A stretch of DNA of 64,000 bases from Agelaius tricolor (Eukaryota > Chordata > Aves > Passeriformes > Icteridae), in contig JALJCS010000012.1 of NCBI GenBank assembly GCA_023055355.1, forward strand, positions 10,080,501 through 10,144,500, read 5' to 3'. Position 1 is the stretch's first letter. The number at the start of each line of letters is the position of its first letter. Positions 1-14,147 of this stretch are shown here, piece by piece. The notes beneath the pieces are model-generated. The model worked only from the letters and a program-made list of their open reading frames with translations, searched no databases and was not told where the DNA came from. The position numbers and the translations under genes are program-made.

Positions 1-3000
1 AATATCACAAAGCAAGACACCTAGGCAACCTTTTGATGTGATTAGAAAGGAGATGCAGATAGAGCTGAGCATGAAAGAACGGCCAATCCCCACACCATTT
101 ATTTAGTATTGTTACTTTGAAAAATTCTTTGGACGTGTTGTCAAAGATGATCCAGGAAAATACTGTCTTGAGCACTCCTGAAACTAAGTGACAAGATCAA
201 CTGACAGCAAGGAAAAAGCTTTCAAATGGCTGCAAGTATTTAGAAATAGAATAAATGAACTGTTTTCAGGACAGTTTTAAACAGTAATACTTGTATCTAG
301 ACTGGTACAAATACCGCTACTATACAGAGTCCTTCACCAAGAGATATTTTTTTACTTAAATAGGATTGTTAAGTTTATTTCATGTTCCATGGCTGCTTGT
401 TACCCAAGGTCTTTGCTGCAACCACAGAGACAGTCAATATTTCTACTTGATTACAGCATGTAAGACTTGCCTAAAAGAAACTCTTCTGTGGCAACAAACT
501 CTGTGAAAATGAAGTGTTGAATCTGCATCAAACATCTGAGTTTAGTAAGAAAACCTGAACCATAGGGCCACATAAAATATAGGGAAATTTTGGCCACACT
601 GTGTCTACAACAGTACAGAACCTGTTTATACCCTTAAGGGAAATCAGCATCTTCCTACATTAGAGGAACAATTGTCATCAGGATGGAGCAGAACATTGAA
701 ACAGGAATGACTGGGAATTGGAAGGAAAACTGGTACTCTATTTCCCAGCTTGCAATTCAGTGGATGATACCACCCAATATCACAGCCCGTTGCATTTTGT
801 CTTTATTTTGTCAGTTTGGATCTATCTCAGATCAGAAATTGCCAGGAACAGTAACTTCTCTAACATGAGTCTGGACTTGCCTCTGTACTCAGCACCAGAA
901 CCACTGATCCTGTGAATACCCCTAACTGCTGAAGAGTTTTCTAAGTAAACAGTCTTAGCAAAAATAGCCCACAAACCAAAAGTGCTTCTATTTTCCTCCT
1001 TAGAAAATACAGTTTTGTTGAAGTTCCATAACTTTATATTCTGACTTTATTAATTTGAAGCATTCAACCTTACAGAGATGCATTTCAAGCTATTAAAAAT
1101 TATTATATAGCTCCAAAAGAATACTTTTTATGAAATAAATATTCTTTCCATGGGGGAAAAAAAAGCCTATGATCAAATAAAAACAAGTGCAAATTTTAAA
1201 CTTTCAGGGTATTCTAGAGATGTTCTGTCAGTGGCAAAAACACACACAGAAATTTCAGTTTATCTCAGGAAGGCGAGGTTGTCTGTAACGTGACATCGTT
1301 GCCAGATGCACTTAATGTCTTGAATGCCAGTCAGGTCTGAATAAGTATGAACTGAAAATTGTACAGTCTTTCATATTCCTTCATCTCCTTACAGGTCAGA
1401 ACTGAGACCTGCACTGTCACTTCACAGGCAGCTATCTGCTTTGTGACTGAAAAGGGGATTTTATTCTCTAAGATTATCAGTTGGGCACCTTCACAGGCAA
1501 CAAAGAAAAAACAAAACCCAATCATACAGCCTAACCTTCTTATCAAGGGCATTCATAAAGTGGAACAAAAGCCTGACAGCTCTGCAATGGTTAGTTTTGA
1601 AGCAGGCTGGGGTAACTTAGACTTATGGGAATTTGATGCAAATTCTGAACATCTTTTTACAGTCCAGCACTACCTGAAGCAGTGGGGCTGGGGAGGGGCA
1701 GCTGAAGCTGCTGTGCTCCAGCCCTTCCCTCAGACCATGCAGTGCAGTTTCACAGCCCCACTGCACCTGAATTCCCAGCCCAGACCCAGGCAAGCAGACT
1801 TGATGTGGATTTGGTGTGGCAATGGAGAGGGCTGATGTGCAGTCACAGCGACGCTCGCTTCTTGTGCTGGCTGAACCACACCAGGTTCATTGGGCTGACC
1901 AGCACAGCCAACGTGGCCATTCCCCACTCGAGCTACATTCCTCATCACCAGCACCCTTAGGAAGTATTAATTTCTTTTCCTTTTAGTACTGAAGACTGAA
2001 AACAATGCTAGAGGATGCCCTCTCTTTTCTGAAGGAGCAACAAAATCTCATTCATAAATTTAAGGTCCAATCATCATTTTCTCAAATAGATACAGAAGCT
2101 ATTACAGCACTTTTGACACTTTCGAGTTATATTCTAAAACTTCTTTTCTAAGGGTGGTAATTTTTTCTTAATATTATTACATATTTTCTTTCAAAAATAT
2201 TCTGCCTTTGTTGCTGAGAGAGGAATACTAACCAATAGTAAGCGAAATTGTTGCCTCCAGACAAATTGGTATTCACCATTCAAGCAGAAAAATAAATTAA
2301 GTGCAACATTTAGGCACTCTGCATTAGGTTAAAAAAAAAAAAATCAACAAAGGGGAAACAAATGCTATGTCAACTATTGACTGTAAAAACAAAATAAATA
2401 AGAATTTCTCCAGTACTTGTACGGCCATGTAATTCACTACATGCTTAAAAGTATGAAGCTTTTAATATTTTTGTGGAACTGGCAGTCAACTTTACATTTT
2501 TTGGGTAGAAATATGTGGCCTTGGTAAATCCTAAAAACTACACCTGTTCTTTTAATATTTCAACATGGTGTTTAAAATAACTATAACTATAAGAGTATTG
2601 CTATTAAGAATATTAAACATAATTATGATGTTTTACCACAGTCTGCAGGACTATATCACTCCTTTACCTTGTCTTTGTAGAAGGTCTTTCTTCCTGAAGA
2701 ATTCAAGAGGTCTTACACATTTTAAGATGCAGAAAGCATCTAAGATCATTTCACGCACCAGGTGAGGCCATCTCTGAAGGAGAATGTCAATTTTGCTTTC
2801 CTCCAATACTGTAGGACAGGAAAGAGAATGGAAAAATTTGAACATAATGAAGTTCACTACTGGGACAGCTGTCAGTTGGCAAAAGTCATAACAGCATTTA
2901 CTATGGAGCACATGCTCCTTATCACTTGTACCCCATGAACAACATGTATTGCTATTGTCAGACATTTTGCAGCATAAAAGGAGGTTTTGGTAAGCTTCCA

Positions 3001-6000
3001 CCATGAAAACACCGTGAAATTTGTCAATAATTCATGTAGTTTTGTGTCTATCAGTGCTGATTTTCAATCACTATCACCCTGGCAGAGCCATTAGCATTCT
3101 TTAAGGTTCCCTCAATCCCTACATTTGATTAAAGTTGCATCACTAGGAATTTTTTTTTCACCCTTCTGCTCATCCACTTTCCCCTATTATCAATAAAAAC
3201 CTTGTCATTCCACACACAAAATTATAGCTCATCCCACAGCTAATTTCTGCCCTTCAAACTGACCACCTATTCCTTGTCAGAGCCAAGGACTTCCTTCATT
3301 ACTTGACTCCTGCCCAGAGCTCTGGTCTGCAGGTGAGCAGTCACCAAGTTGAGGGTTCAACACAGCAGGGCTGGTACCACTCTGACATGGACTAAATGTC
3401 TTAATGGTAATCCTCCTCCACATTCTTCCTAAATTCTGTCCTTCACAGTCCTTCCCCTAATATGTATGACCTTGTATTCTCAACACACCCCTGAAATCTT
3501 CTATGTACTCTTTATGGTCATATGTACTCCATAGGGTCATAGCTGTGCCTCCCCCAGAGCACATTAATTCACTACAACAGTCTGGGTGAAGCAATAGCCA
3601 TGTATTCCAAGGTAGTTTGCCAAGCCCTGAAAGGGCAAAAACCCTGTGTGATACGCTGGTAATACACAGTTCCACTGACAAACATGAGTTAGTGTCTGCA
3701 ACTCTTCATGCATTGAGCAGGGCACACAGTCCCTCTTACAGAGTATAGGATAAATCAGAAAAGAGTAGGGGCTTTAAATATATTTCTTGTTAATAACTGC
3801 ATCAGCAATTCAATCTTTGAAAGCTCAGGTTAATATTTTCTGCCTAGGATTTAGGGTGGGATGCACCCTTCTTTCCCATCAGGAAATAATTTTAAGAACA
3901 GAGAAGTGAGTACTTATATTTAAGTAGGTCCATGCACTCTTTCTGCCTGTCATCAGCTCATGCACCCAGATCAAGTTTAACAAAGATGGTGATGAGGTGA
4001 GCTACAGTAGAGGGGAAGAAAGAAGCAAAGGGGGCAGTAGCTCCCCTTTTGTGTCTCCAGGAAAGAAAGGGCCCAGAATTAATGACTAAGGAGAGAAAAT
4101 AAAATTTCAAATTTCAAGACCACTTCTCTTTTCCAAATCATTGTGGGGTCCTGAATTAATAATAATAAAAAAAATCTTAAAAATATGATAAAAACACCCC
4201 AAACTCTGCAAGAGTGTGTATTTGATTTGTTCTCTCAACCTGCTTCCCAAGATCTGTTACAGTGTGGCTATACTTGCAAAGTCCAGTCACATTTTACCAG
4301 GTCAGAAGTACTCATTAAGCATTCAAGGTTTTTGAAAGGGAGACAACAGGTGGGAAAGCTGCATGTAGCAGAATGCAACATTAGCATGCAAGGAATTTGG
4401 ATGGATGCCACTTTTTGGCATGAAGTGACTGGAAGAGACTTGCTGAAGTAGTGAACCATGCCGATGCAAGGTCACTGCTGTGTTAAAAGGTGGCCCAGCC
4501 ACTTTCACCAGTTTTCTTTTTTAATCTTATGTCACCATTCTTCTAGCACTACCTTTTGCTGGGCGATTTCTCCATCACTGGGCTGATACCTGGAATACCA
4601 CAGACTTCCTCTCTCTGCATAGGTATACAGTCATACTCTGCAGAGAGATTCAGGAGTCAAATGAACCCAGTTCAGTTGTTAACTCTTTCCTCTTTTGGTC
4701 TCAGGTAATTTGACACAGTCCATGCACAACCTCCCTGTATCAGAGGAGAGAATATTTTGAACCAGAGCAGGTAGAACAAGAGTTAAGCTCACAGTGCAGC
4801 TGTACTGGAAATTTGCTATGCTTTTTTAAAGAGAAGGGTCCAATAATTTCTCTGCTTCAAGGTGATTAGCCTGAAGTAATGCATGGTGAATGACAAATGT
4901 TTGGTTGATGAATAATTTGACTATTTTGCTTTGCATGTAAATCTGACCTTTATAGTGAACATTACTGCATTAAAAAGGTTCTGCATAATCAAAACACTGT
5001 ACAGCCAACATCTGTTATTCAGAAGACCCGAGGGGTAGAAAAAAAATCACAGCAAATCATTTGACCTAAATATGTTTTGCTTTGTGATATAAAGTGCACT
5101 TTTACTGTCTGACTTGCTAAATTCTTCAAGCCTTAGTGTGACACTGTTTGTTAACAGAAGCATGCAATTTGTGTAACCTTTATGTTTAATGTTGTAGCTA
5201 ATTGTTATTCTTTAATAGTGTATACGTCATTTGTCACACAGTGAACTGTAGATGCTGAGGACAGATGGACCACCAGATGGACCCTGGGAAAGGATTGGTT
5301 AAAATGTCAGTGATAAGCTAACAAAATGAAACACAGTAGACTGAAGAGACTATTCAGCTGAAAAGCCTGTCTACAGAAATAAGTTTTGTATTATTCGCAT
5401 TCATTAAAGTGCACTTCAGCCACGCTGTTTTGACATTTTTTGCTTTGTGACTTTTCAAAGCAGCCAAAGCTTTTTTTCCTTCCTGAAATACTTGTTTGAT
5501 AATACAAACACGGCAGAACTGACCCTAGCTTTTAGTGGTGATCCCTTTTGCCAACAAGGAACTTAACCACAGTTATGTTCAAACCCACAAGTGCCCCAGT
5601 TCAGAGCTTGAGCAAACAACACAACTGCAGGAGTTGTATTGACCAGAAGGGAATGATTGCTTGCTCCTGGTCACTTACCATGACTTAGATTCCCTTATTC
5701 TGGCCATGCATATACTTTGCACTAATAATCACAACAGACTTCTTTGGGTCTACCCATGAAAATTGCATTAAATAAAGGGAAAAATCTTCAGTGGGATCAG
5801 AATATTCAACACAATCCACAAACCTCGCAAATCACAGAAGGGAACCAGTAAAGATTGCTTAGGAATGACTTTAGACAGAACCAATGCTGCAAAACAGAAA
5901 TACAAAATACAGAGATTTAGGTATTTCCTCATTTCATATGGTTCCACATCCATTGTTTGAGGAAAGCAGCTTTTGCTGTGGAACAAACAAACCATCAAAA

Positions 6001-8578
6001 AAACCCCAAAAAAACAAGCAAACAAAAAATCTCTGGCAACCCTGGCTGTGATTTTTTACCAATGCCATATGTCTGATCCATCTATGCCCTCATAAAAGAT
6101 ATTTTTATGGTCCCAAGAACAAATCAGTTGTCACCAGAGAAACATGAAAATCTCATTTTCACTGAATTACTAGATATCTAACAGCTACTGTGAATATTGC
6201 CATATAAGTGAAACAGGAAATGAAAACAAATTATGGAAAATTTGGGAATTGTAGTAATCCTCCATTGGGTTAAACAAACATCCATTGAAGAAGAGGTTTC
6301 AACTTTTAATTTTTCTTACTTTCCATTTGGAAATTTTCAAGATTCAAACTGTTTTTACTGAAAGTGCTTTAAAACTGAAAAACCCAGCAAAATTCTGCTA
6401 GGTTTGTCATTTGATCTAACAAAGGTAAGGCCAATAAAATGAAAAGCCATTTCAAAGGACAATGAGGTAGGCTAAAATAATGGAGCTCTTATCCAAGGAT
6501 GCACTGTTGCTTCCCATCTCTTGAGATCTTTAAGTATTTCTAAAAGGCATTCTCTGCCTATAAAAAAAAAAAAAAAGATTTGGATAATGGGGCAAAATAT
6601 GTTATGCAGTCATTTAAAGAAGATAGTCAGAATAGCTGAAATATTCCTTTTTGTTAAAAAGCACGATTCATCAATCTGACACATTCTACCAGCAAACAAT
6701 ACGGCACAGAATGAAGTCACAAGCACACATGTTCATCATCCAAATGATGGAGTGGTGCAAAAATGCTCATAGAAGACTGTGCATAATCTAGCAACATAAA
6801 ATCCTCTACGTTCAAATATATTGAAGCCCAAGAGGATGAAGGGCATTTCCTTTCACTTTAACCTAATTATGACTCTCAAAATACTAGCATTTTCATGTTC
6901 TGTGTGTTGCATTTACACACCGCTCCTTTGGCTTTTTTTCTTTCAGTTGTTACCATATGTTGACATATCTAGCTTAAGTAATGTCACAGTTACCTTATAT
7001 GGCAGGAATTTTTATTACCATCCAGTAAATTAATCAACTGAGGTTAAATCCACTGACATCAGTAATGCAGCTGCATTTTGCTCAGAAATACGGAAACGGA
7101 TCCAGAGGCGAAGGCTCCGATGTTTGTCAAATCAGACTCAAACAAAACACAACAAAGGTATTTGCCATTACTTTGAAAGTACCATGAGCATTAACAGCAC
7201 CAGCCTCAGCTCACTTGGTGACCATCACAATGCCATGGGGATGTGGTCCCAGTTTGTCAATATGCAGCTGAAAAGCCACCTCGGGCATTTCTCTGCTTCC
7301 ATCTGCTCATTCCCACTCTCAAACCTGCAGCAAGCAAGCTACAAAAGCATTTTTGAAAATGCTTGTTATTTTGCTTTGTATTGATTGTGTGACCCACCTG
7401 AAAATCCTGACCTCTAATAGGACAGGTGAAATGTCAGTAAACTAGGACACGGGGCAAGAGCTTCTTTTATAGCTTTACAGCGTTATCATTTTAGAGGATA
7501 TCTCAGAATACAGGAGTTTGTTATGGTGGCACAAAAGCTGGACATTATGGTCTTCCACATGGAAAAAGGGAGGATTAAGATATTTGAGGAGGTATTCTGT
7601 AATCATATCTCAATTTTATGTGTTCATTCTTAACAAAGTCGCTTCAACCAAATCCTTACCACCTCAAAAGAATTTCTACAAGACTTGCTAATTGTTAGTA
7701 TTCAAAGTTATCAAAGTAGACCTCCTCCCCAGTTTCATTTTCCATAGCTGGGATTAATTCAGATCTATGGGATTATGAAACAGGGTAGAGTATATTTTTC
7801 ACTGAATGTAGCCTGAAGTTATTGGCTTTTCCACAACAAAACTTTCTGGCATCTCATATAATAAAATGGAAAATGTGAGAAACTTCAAATCATTAAATCA
7901 GTTATATTAGGGGAACTAACAGGATTTGAACATGACTCATGCATTACAGTTTGAAGTTCTTGATTGTTGTTTTAAGTGTCAGATTTTTTTGAGGCAGAAA
8001 AGAAATTAACACCATAAAATTCTTCTAATAACAGCTTTTTCTGAAGAAATACCCTGGGAAAGTTTAGTATGGTGTGAAGATTACATTATTATCTCTTAAA
8101 ACACACAATGGAACCACTTGAAAAAAAAATCACAAGAAGACTGGTAACAAAAATATAGTTAATGTTACTATATAGCAATAAACAGCAATAGTACAGATTG
8201 ATTCTGCAGATTTATAGCAACAATAACCTCACTTGTTTGTCATGTGTTAAAAAATGCTTCATGGTGACAAACACCATGATCTCTCTGTGTGTATACATCC
8301 ATGGGCATGTGAAAAGCAGCTGAATAAACGTGGGTGCGCACATTTGTGCACTAATAACAAAATCATCCACCATGGACCCGATTTACTGTGCTGGCAATGA
8401 CAGTGGGCAGCAGCTATGCGTAGTCACTGACAGCATGGCACAACATGGGAGTGCATAATATCACAGAAGTTATTTCCTAGCCTTAGGAACTCAGGAAAAG
8501 TTTGAGAGGCGCATAAACCATGAATACCTTGGCGGTGCATGCAACAGCTCTTCAAAGGATATTCTACATCAGCTACAA
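1..8578. other. No gene seen (AT-rich, non-coding)
   Basis: No coding, RNA or mobile element could be supported. There is a GC-richer pocket at about 1680-1950 and a 13-A run at 2331-2343. The longest frames are 1359-1835 (+, 158 codons) and 2651-3004 (-, 117 codons). Neither shows a recognisable domain, and I regard both as chance. Confidence 0.6.
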
Positions 8579-8610
8579 ATTTTGAAAATATAAAATTTTG
8601 AAAATATAAA
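8579..8610 (+). repeat. Perfect 16-bp tandem duplication
   Basis: The unit ATTTTGAAAATATAAA occurs twice without a mismatch (8579-8594 and 8595-8610), then breaks off into ATCTTC. It is AT-rich and probably arose by replication slippage. Confidence 0.9.
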
Positions 8611-9317
8611 ATCTTCAAATTTTGTCATATTTCATTAGCAAAGATGATTACGGATTCAGCTTTCAGACAAGAAAAAGTTACTATATTTGAAGATAGTGAG
8701 ATAAAAAAACTTAAAATAAGCAACAATAAACAATAGTCCTCATTGTTTTCAGTGACAACCCAAGAGGAACTACTACACTCATTTTTTTCAAATCCTTAAT
8801 GGTCCATCAAAACATATCTATATACATAAAAGACAAAATCAAGTCTGCTCTGGAGAAAGGTAATGTTCATTTTCCTACCCATTTCTGTCAGCAAAGATAC
8901 CATACCCTGTAAGCTACAACTGCCTGGGGTCCTGGTTTGCATAGCATTGATAATAACATGGTTTTGGTGCTTTAAAGCACAGGCACAATTTAAACACTAC
9001 CTTCATTCAAACAAGAGGAGAGTTACAAAGTCATGCTGGCTGCAGGCTGACCCCCTCAGATCAGTGAAGAGTGCAGTAAAGACATTCCTCTTAAAAAAAC
9101 CACTACAGTAGTTTTCCTTTCTAATCCCTAGAAAATGCTGCAATGTCTGCTACTCCTAGGAAACAGCAAATCAAGAAACAGCTGAAAATAAAAACTTTTA
9201 GTTTCATACTAAAATGTCAAGGCTGTGCAGATCAAGGGTTTTCATTTGCATATTCAGTTTTGCACCCGAGTTCAGTTTAAACAACAATAAATCCCCGCAA
9301 ACCTTCAAGGCTTAGGA

Positions 9318-9351
9318 TTTTAAAAGCCAGAACTACTTCTGGCTTTTAAAA
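9318..9351. repeat. Perfect 15-bp inverted repeat with 4-base loop
   Basis: The left arm TTTTAAAAGCCAGAA (9318-9332) is exactly complementary to the right arm (9337-9351), with the loop CTAC. No terminal duplication or T-run terminator is evident, and the structure is far too short for a miRNA precursor. It lies 67 bases after a perfect POU octamer, ATTTGCAT (9244-9251). Confidence 0.9.
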
Positions 9352-12167
9352 GACTGACAAAGCACCAAAATTAGTTACAAAAAACCTCTATCACTGCAAT
9401 GTGGTTGTTTCCCTAATCTATGACCCACTATTGGAGTTTAAAATTCACTCACAGTCACTTGTAGGGAGGTCCATTGCTGTGCTCCCCAAAAACAGCAAGA
9501 AAAAACAAAGTGTGACACTACTGTGTTCTGCTGCAGACCAGAGACACGTGTAACCTTAATCTATGGCATGAAATCAGGGCCAGGAAAGATGGGGATCCTG
9601 TACCTGATCACAAGGTTGGTAGTAACACTAAGTAGTGGGCTCTGCTTTGGGCTCCAGCTCATTATGTAAACATCTCAGTGAAGTATTTTTCTTTAGTAAA
9701 ATAGGTAAAATGATAAGTTTCTCACTGTTTGGGAAGCAGAAGAGATAACACAGAGACTGAATGCCTGAAACCATCCTCAAAATCAGGAAGAGCCAGAGTG
9801 ATACAAGAGAAAAATTAAATGGCTGCTGAAGCCAGATACTTTGAGCAATTGTCAGACTGAGTCCTAGAAATATGCTGGGAAATGAACATACCCACTAGTG
9901 CCACTTGTAAAATTCCACTGCTGTTTGATAACATCTCTAAGAATTTATAGAACTTCAGGCCATGTGCCTAAAAATAGCATCTATAGCATTGCTATCTTTT
10001 GCATTAGCTTAGATTAAATATATTACAATTCCACAGAGAGCTCTACATTTGCAATTAGTCTAATTCTTGGAAAGGAAATTTAGTAAAGCTTTCACAAAGC
10101 CCAGTAGAAAGAAGATGATGAAGTTAGTGTATTGTAGTACAGCTGCTGACTGAGCTGGGAATAAAAAACTGGATAGTAAGATGAGACACTGCATTTCCTT
10201 TAAAAATATTGATTATTCTTAATTTTTATTATTTATTACACATAAATAGTAGTGCATGCAGGATTCAGCCATGAGTTACTGCACAAAAATGAAGAGGAAA
10301 AAGTGACTCTGTCCTAAAGAGTCTCCCCTATACGTGTAAACCCAGATGGTGCTTTTCAGATAGAAGTTATTGAACACAGGTCACTCAGCACACTGGCCAT
10401 TGTACCATGCCCAAGCTAGTGAACTGTGTTGAAAGTTAAAAAGAAAAGTGCTTTCTTAATGCAAGCTTGTGTCTTCTAGGCAGGGAATTGACAAATCTTG
10501 CTTATCCTGAATAGCCAAAGCAGGAAAAGCAAGGAAAAAATTGGAAGTGCCAAGCTGAGTTACTCAAATTCATTCAGCAAGGGAGCAGCAGTCACAAACA
10601 GAGCCAGTCTTTGTCTTCCCACTGTGCCAAGCTGCCACTGCTGTATAGCAAGATTAAAACAACATTAAGGAGAAGTACTTCAGAGTTTTACAGTCCTGGC
10701 TCCTGGACATGTGGCCAGGCTGTCTCACACCACTCAGAGGGCATTCTTGTCCTCTGAATATTTGGAAACTATCAGGGCACCACCACCAACTCTGCCTATG
10801 CACATGGGATTTCTGGGGCAGAAAAAACAAGTGTACAGAAGAGCCACCACTTGTTCTGCTGCCATCACAAAGCTGAGACACAGCCCAGGTGCCCTCAGGG
10901 ACTGCATGAGGTGCAAGCACTGAAATACCTTGTTCCTTTTCTATAGGCTCTGCACCTGTTCATAGGAATGTTCTATCTTCACAGGCATTGCACAGACAAA
11001 TACAGGATCATCCTTAAACACAGACTGCAAAAATTTCTCTCATATCCAGGTCCCTGGGATACTTTAAGCAAGTGCTTATGGATTATTAGCCTGAAGCTTC
11101 TTTAAATTCAACATCCTACCTCCAAGAGCTGCTGGGTATAGACTACAAATAGAGCATAAGAACCCAGTACAATCCAAGTGTGGTCTTTTCCTCTTTCAGG
11201 CGTTTTTGCCATCCACTGGAAAGGAGATTTCTGTTCTGCACCATCATGAGTGAAGGCCACCAATTGCTATTTTTCTTTTAAACTCATTATATCTTGTCTC
11301 TACTAGCAAACTCCAAGATTTAATTACCTGGTGTGCATGAGAAGCACTTCCCTTGAGCAGTTAAATCTGATACTGAGTCGTATCACTGTTCATTACTTTG
11401 TCTTCAATTTTGTGAGAAATAGTAAATAATCATCCTCTCCTATTCACCTCTTATTCTCCTATTCACTTTCTCTGAATGCAATACCAGATCATTCACCCAG
11501 ATATCCATTACTTTAAAGTTCAACTGCCATTATAACTCAGGGACTAAGCAGGGTTTTTAAAAAGTTTTCTTATGCCAGAAACATTCACAAGGATTTTTAA
11601 TATCCTTTGTGAGATTGTCTCTGCATATATTTGTAATTCACACGTTTTGACTTTTAATAAAAATGGCTAAAACATCCCATCTGCATAACACAGATACAAC
11701 CTACTTTCAGCTCTCATTCATTATTAACAGATATAACTCAGTTATTTATGAGAAGTTGCTTATTCACTCTGTGCATGCTTCTTCAGCTTTTTTATGAAAA
11801 ATCCACCAACACAAAACCCCTCAATTCAGGAAAAAAATTTTAGATTTCTGTTCAAGACCTTTAATACTCTTTGGAAAAGCTACTTTTGATAACTGTAAAT
11901 ACATAAAGATGTTTGTGGTCGGTTTTGTTTTTCTTTTGCATGAATTCATACTCCAAGATTAGAAAAAGATGCCATCAATTTAGGCTTCTGTTAGCACCAT
12001 ACCCCACTCAACACCAACAATTGTAATTTCAACAATATTTAATTGTTTCATCTGTCTTGCACACTGTGTAATTCATTAGAGGACAGAACAAGCTGCTATC
12101 TGCCATAGAGCAATTTTTTCCCACTTTTTTTTTTTTTAAAGGGAACACCACATTGCAGCTCTCATAA

Positions 12168-12187
12168 ATCAAGAGAAATCTCTTGAT
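12168..12187. repeat. Near-perfect 20-bp palindrome
   Basis: ATCAAGAGA (12168-12176) and TCTCTTGAT (12179-12187) are exact reverse complements separated by two bases. Confidence 0.85.
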
Positions 12188-14112
12188 ATCACTAAAGCTG
12201 TGCCCTTTTATAACCTGGGACATTTTGGTTTTACAGGGTCTTTTAAGATGTTCAGTAGGTGATACTGTAATAAAGACAGCTGGTTTTAGGTCTTCTCCTG
12301 CATGTGCTCTGAGGAACTGTAAAAAAACACATAGTTTGGTAATTCTGCTCATGCTAAAGGAGAGTCAGCAGTAGTTAGGTCTCCATAAGCATTGGGAGTT
12401 TCTGTTTTTAGCTTCTCAATCCATGTCCATCCCACAGCTGAGTTCCTGGATCTTGCTCCTGAGAATTGGCTGACATGGTTACCCCCAAAATATCAGAATG
12501 TAAAACTGCCTCAGTTTCTCTGGTCAAAGTCCTGGCTTCAGAAATAGCCAAAAGTGAACACAACACAAATAGCATATATATATATGGAATTTTTACCAGA
12601 AATGTTCTCCCAACTTTCAATTCATTTGGAGATGCAGCAGACACTAGGACACAGCCTTTAACTGTGTGGTCAAGGCAGCTATTCAGCCTGCACACATTTA
12701 TAGCAGCATAACAAAGGGGTTTTTACTGATACAGATAAGAGAAGAGAATGGCATACACACCCCATTGTGAATGTCACTTTAACTGGTCATGGGAGAACCC
12801 ATTAAAACACCTAGGGCTTTTATTTGGATAAAGAGAAAGAAATCATGAGTTGCACAAAATGAAAAGAAAGCACTGATTTATTACAGTGCCCTGACCATTT
12901 CAACATCAGAACCATCACTACAAGAAAAAAAAAAATCTGCTGGTCCTGTGAAAACCTAAGCAACCCAGCCATCACCTTCATTAAGTTCCAAACCCTGAAC
13001 AAGCCTTACAAATTCAGCTTGATGAGCAGAACTAATGGTCAATGGTCTGACAAAGCACTTTTTCCCATGAGAAAAAGCTGATGAGTTGAAATGAAAGCAT
13101 TTCATGAAGGTATTGATTTTAATAAAATTTTTAGGGGAAATAGCTCCTTAGCCCTCGTAGGATATTAAATCCAGGAGCACCAATACATCTAAGCACTCAA
13201 GCATCATACAGTTTCTAATTAACCCACATTGCTCTGGCTGAGTCTGACTGGAAAACTAGACCTGTTTTGCATATCACAGTAATTATCCACTCATCCTATT
13301 AACTACTCTTGTATGCTTTATTCTGTCTTCTGGCAGGACCCCACTACTTTATACAAATAAATACCAGCCCAGAGAAAGAGCAGCTCCAGATGGGACACTG
13401 AGATTTAGCTCCATACGCAGCAAAGGCTCATTTTTATCCACCAGGAAACTCAACAAAATATCCACTGGATACTGAAACAGCCTTGGGATCTCAGCCCTTC
13501 TTCTTGGATGTTGGCAAGCCAAGGTTAAAGCATTGGTGCAACCAGGCCAAACAAGTGTTTGCTGTCAAGTCTCTGTAGCCCAAGGGACTGAGCTGTCCCT
13601 CAGGGCTCTCTCCATAGAAACTGAGGCAGGATGAGGATAAAAAGGGAATTGGTATCAGGGAACATTTAGTGAGAGAGGAAGTTTGTGAAGAAAGGAAGAA
13701 AGAACATTCTCCTGGGGGGAGTGCTGTGTTCCTCAGTGGCACTAGAATTTGAAATCAACCATTCACAGATTGATTTGATTTCTGCTTTCTGTCCAGGCAC
13801 TTATTTCATAGCATCTGTAACAAACTGGCCCCTGCAGGGCTCACACAGGTCATGTCCTGACTGCTTTCTTCTGTGGCTTACTCTGAACGTTTTCAGGTTC
13901 TGGTTCAGTGAGATTCCAAGGCAGTTCCTTGAGAATCCCCAAGCTCTTTGAACACACACTTCAACAAAAGCAAAGGCACTCAGTATCTCTCAGAAACAGG
14001 CTCTTAAACATTAAGGGCTGCAATCATTTCAAAGCATCAGGGAGTTACGCACTTAGTTCACCTGCATATTGATGCAGAACATAGATATTAAGTATAAGGC
14101 AGCTAAAGGCAA

Positions 14113-14147
14113 TTATTCTGATCATTAAAAAAATCTAATCAGAATAA
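14113..14147. repeat. Perfect 10-bp inverted repeat, 15-base spacer
   Basis: TTATTCTGAT (14113-14122) and ATCAGAATAA (14138-14147) are exact reverse complements around an A-rich spacer. Confidence 0.8.

Noticed and set aside
1359..1835. 158-codon open frame on the + strand
   Set aside because: No recognisable domain, no splice or initiation context, and a mixed composition crossing from AT-rich into a GC-rich pocket. A frame of this length is expected by chance in 64 kb.
2651..3004. 117-codon minus-strand frame considered as a possible DOCK10 exon
   Set aside because: The sequence does not resemble DOCK10 or any family I know, and splice sites are not convincing. No DOCK10 exon was found anywhere in the window.
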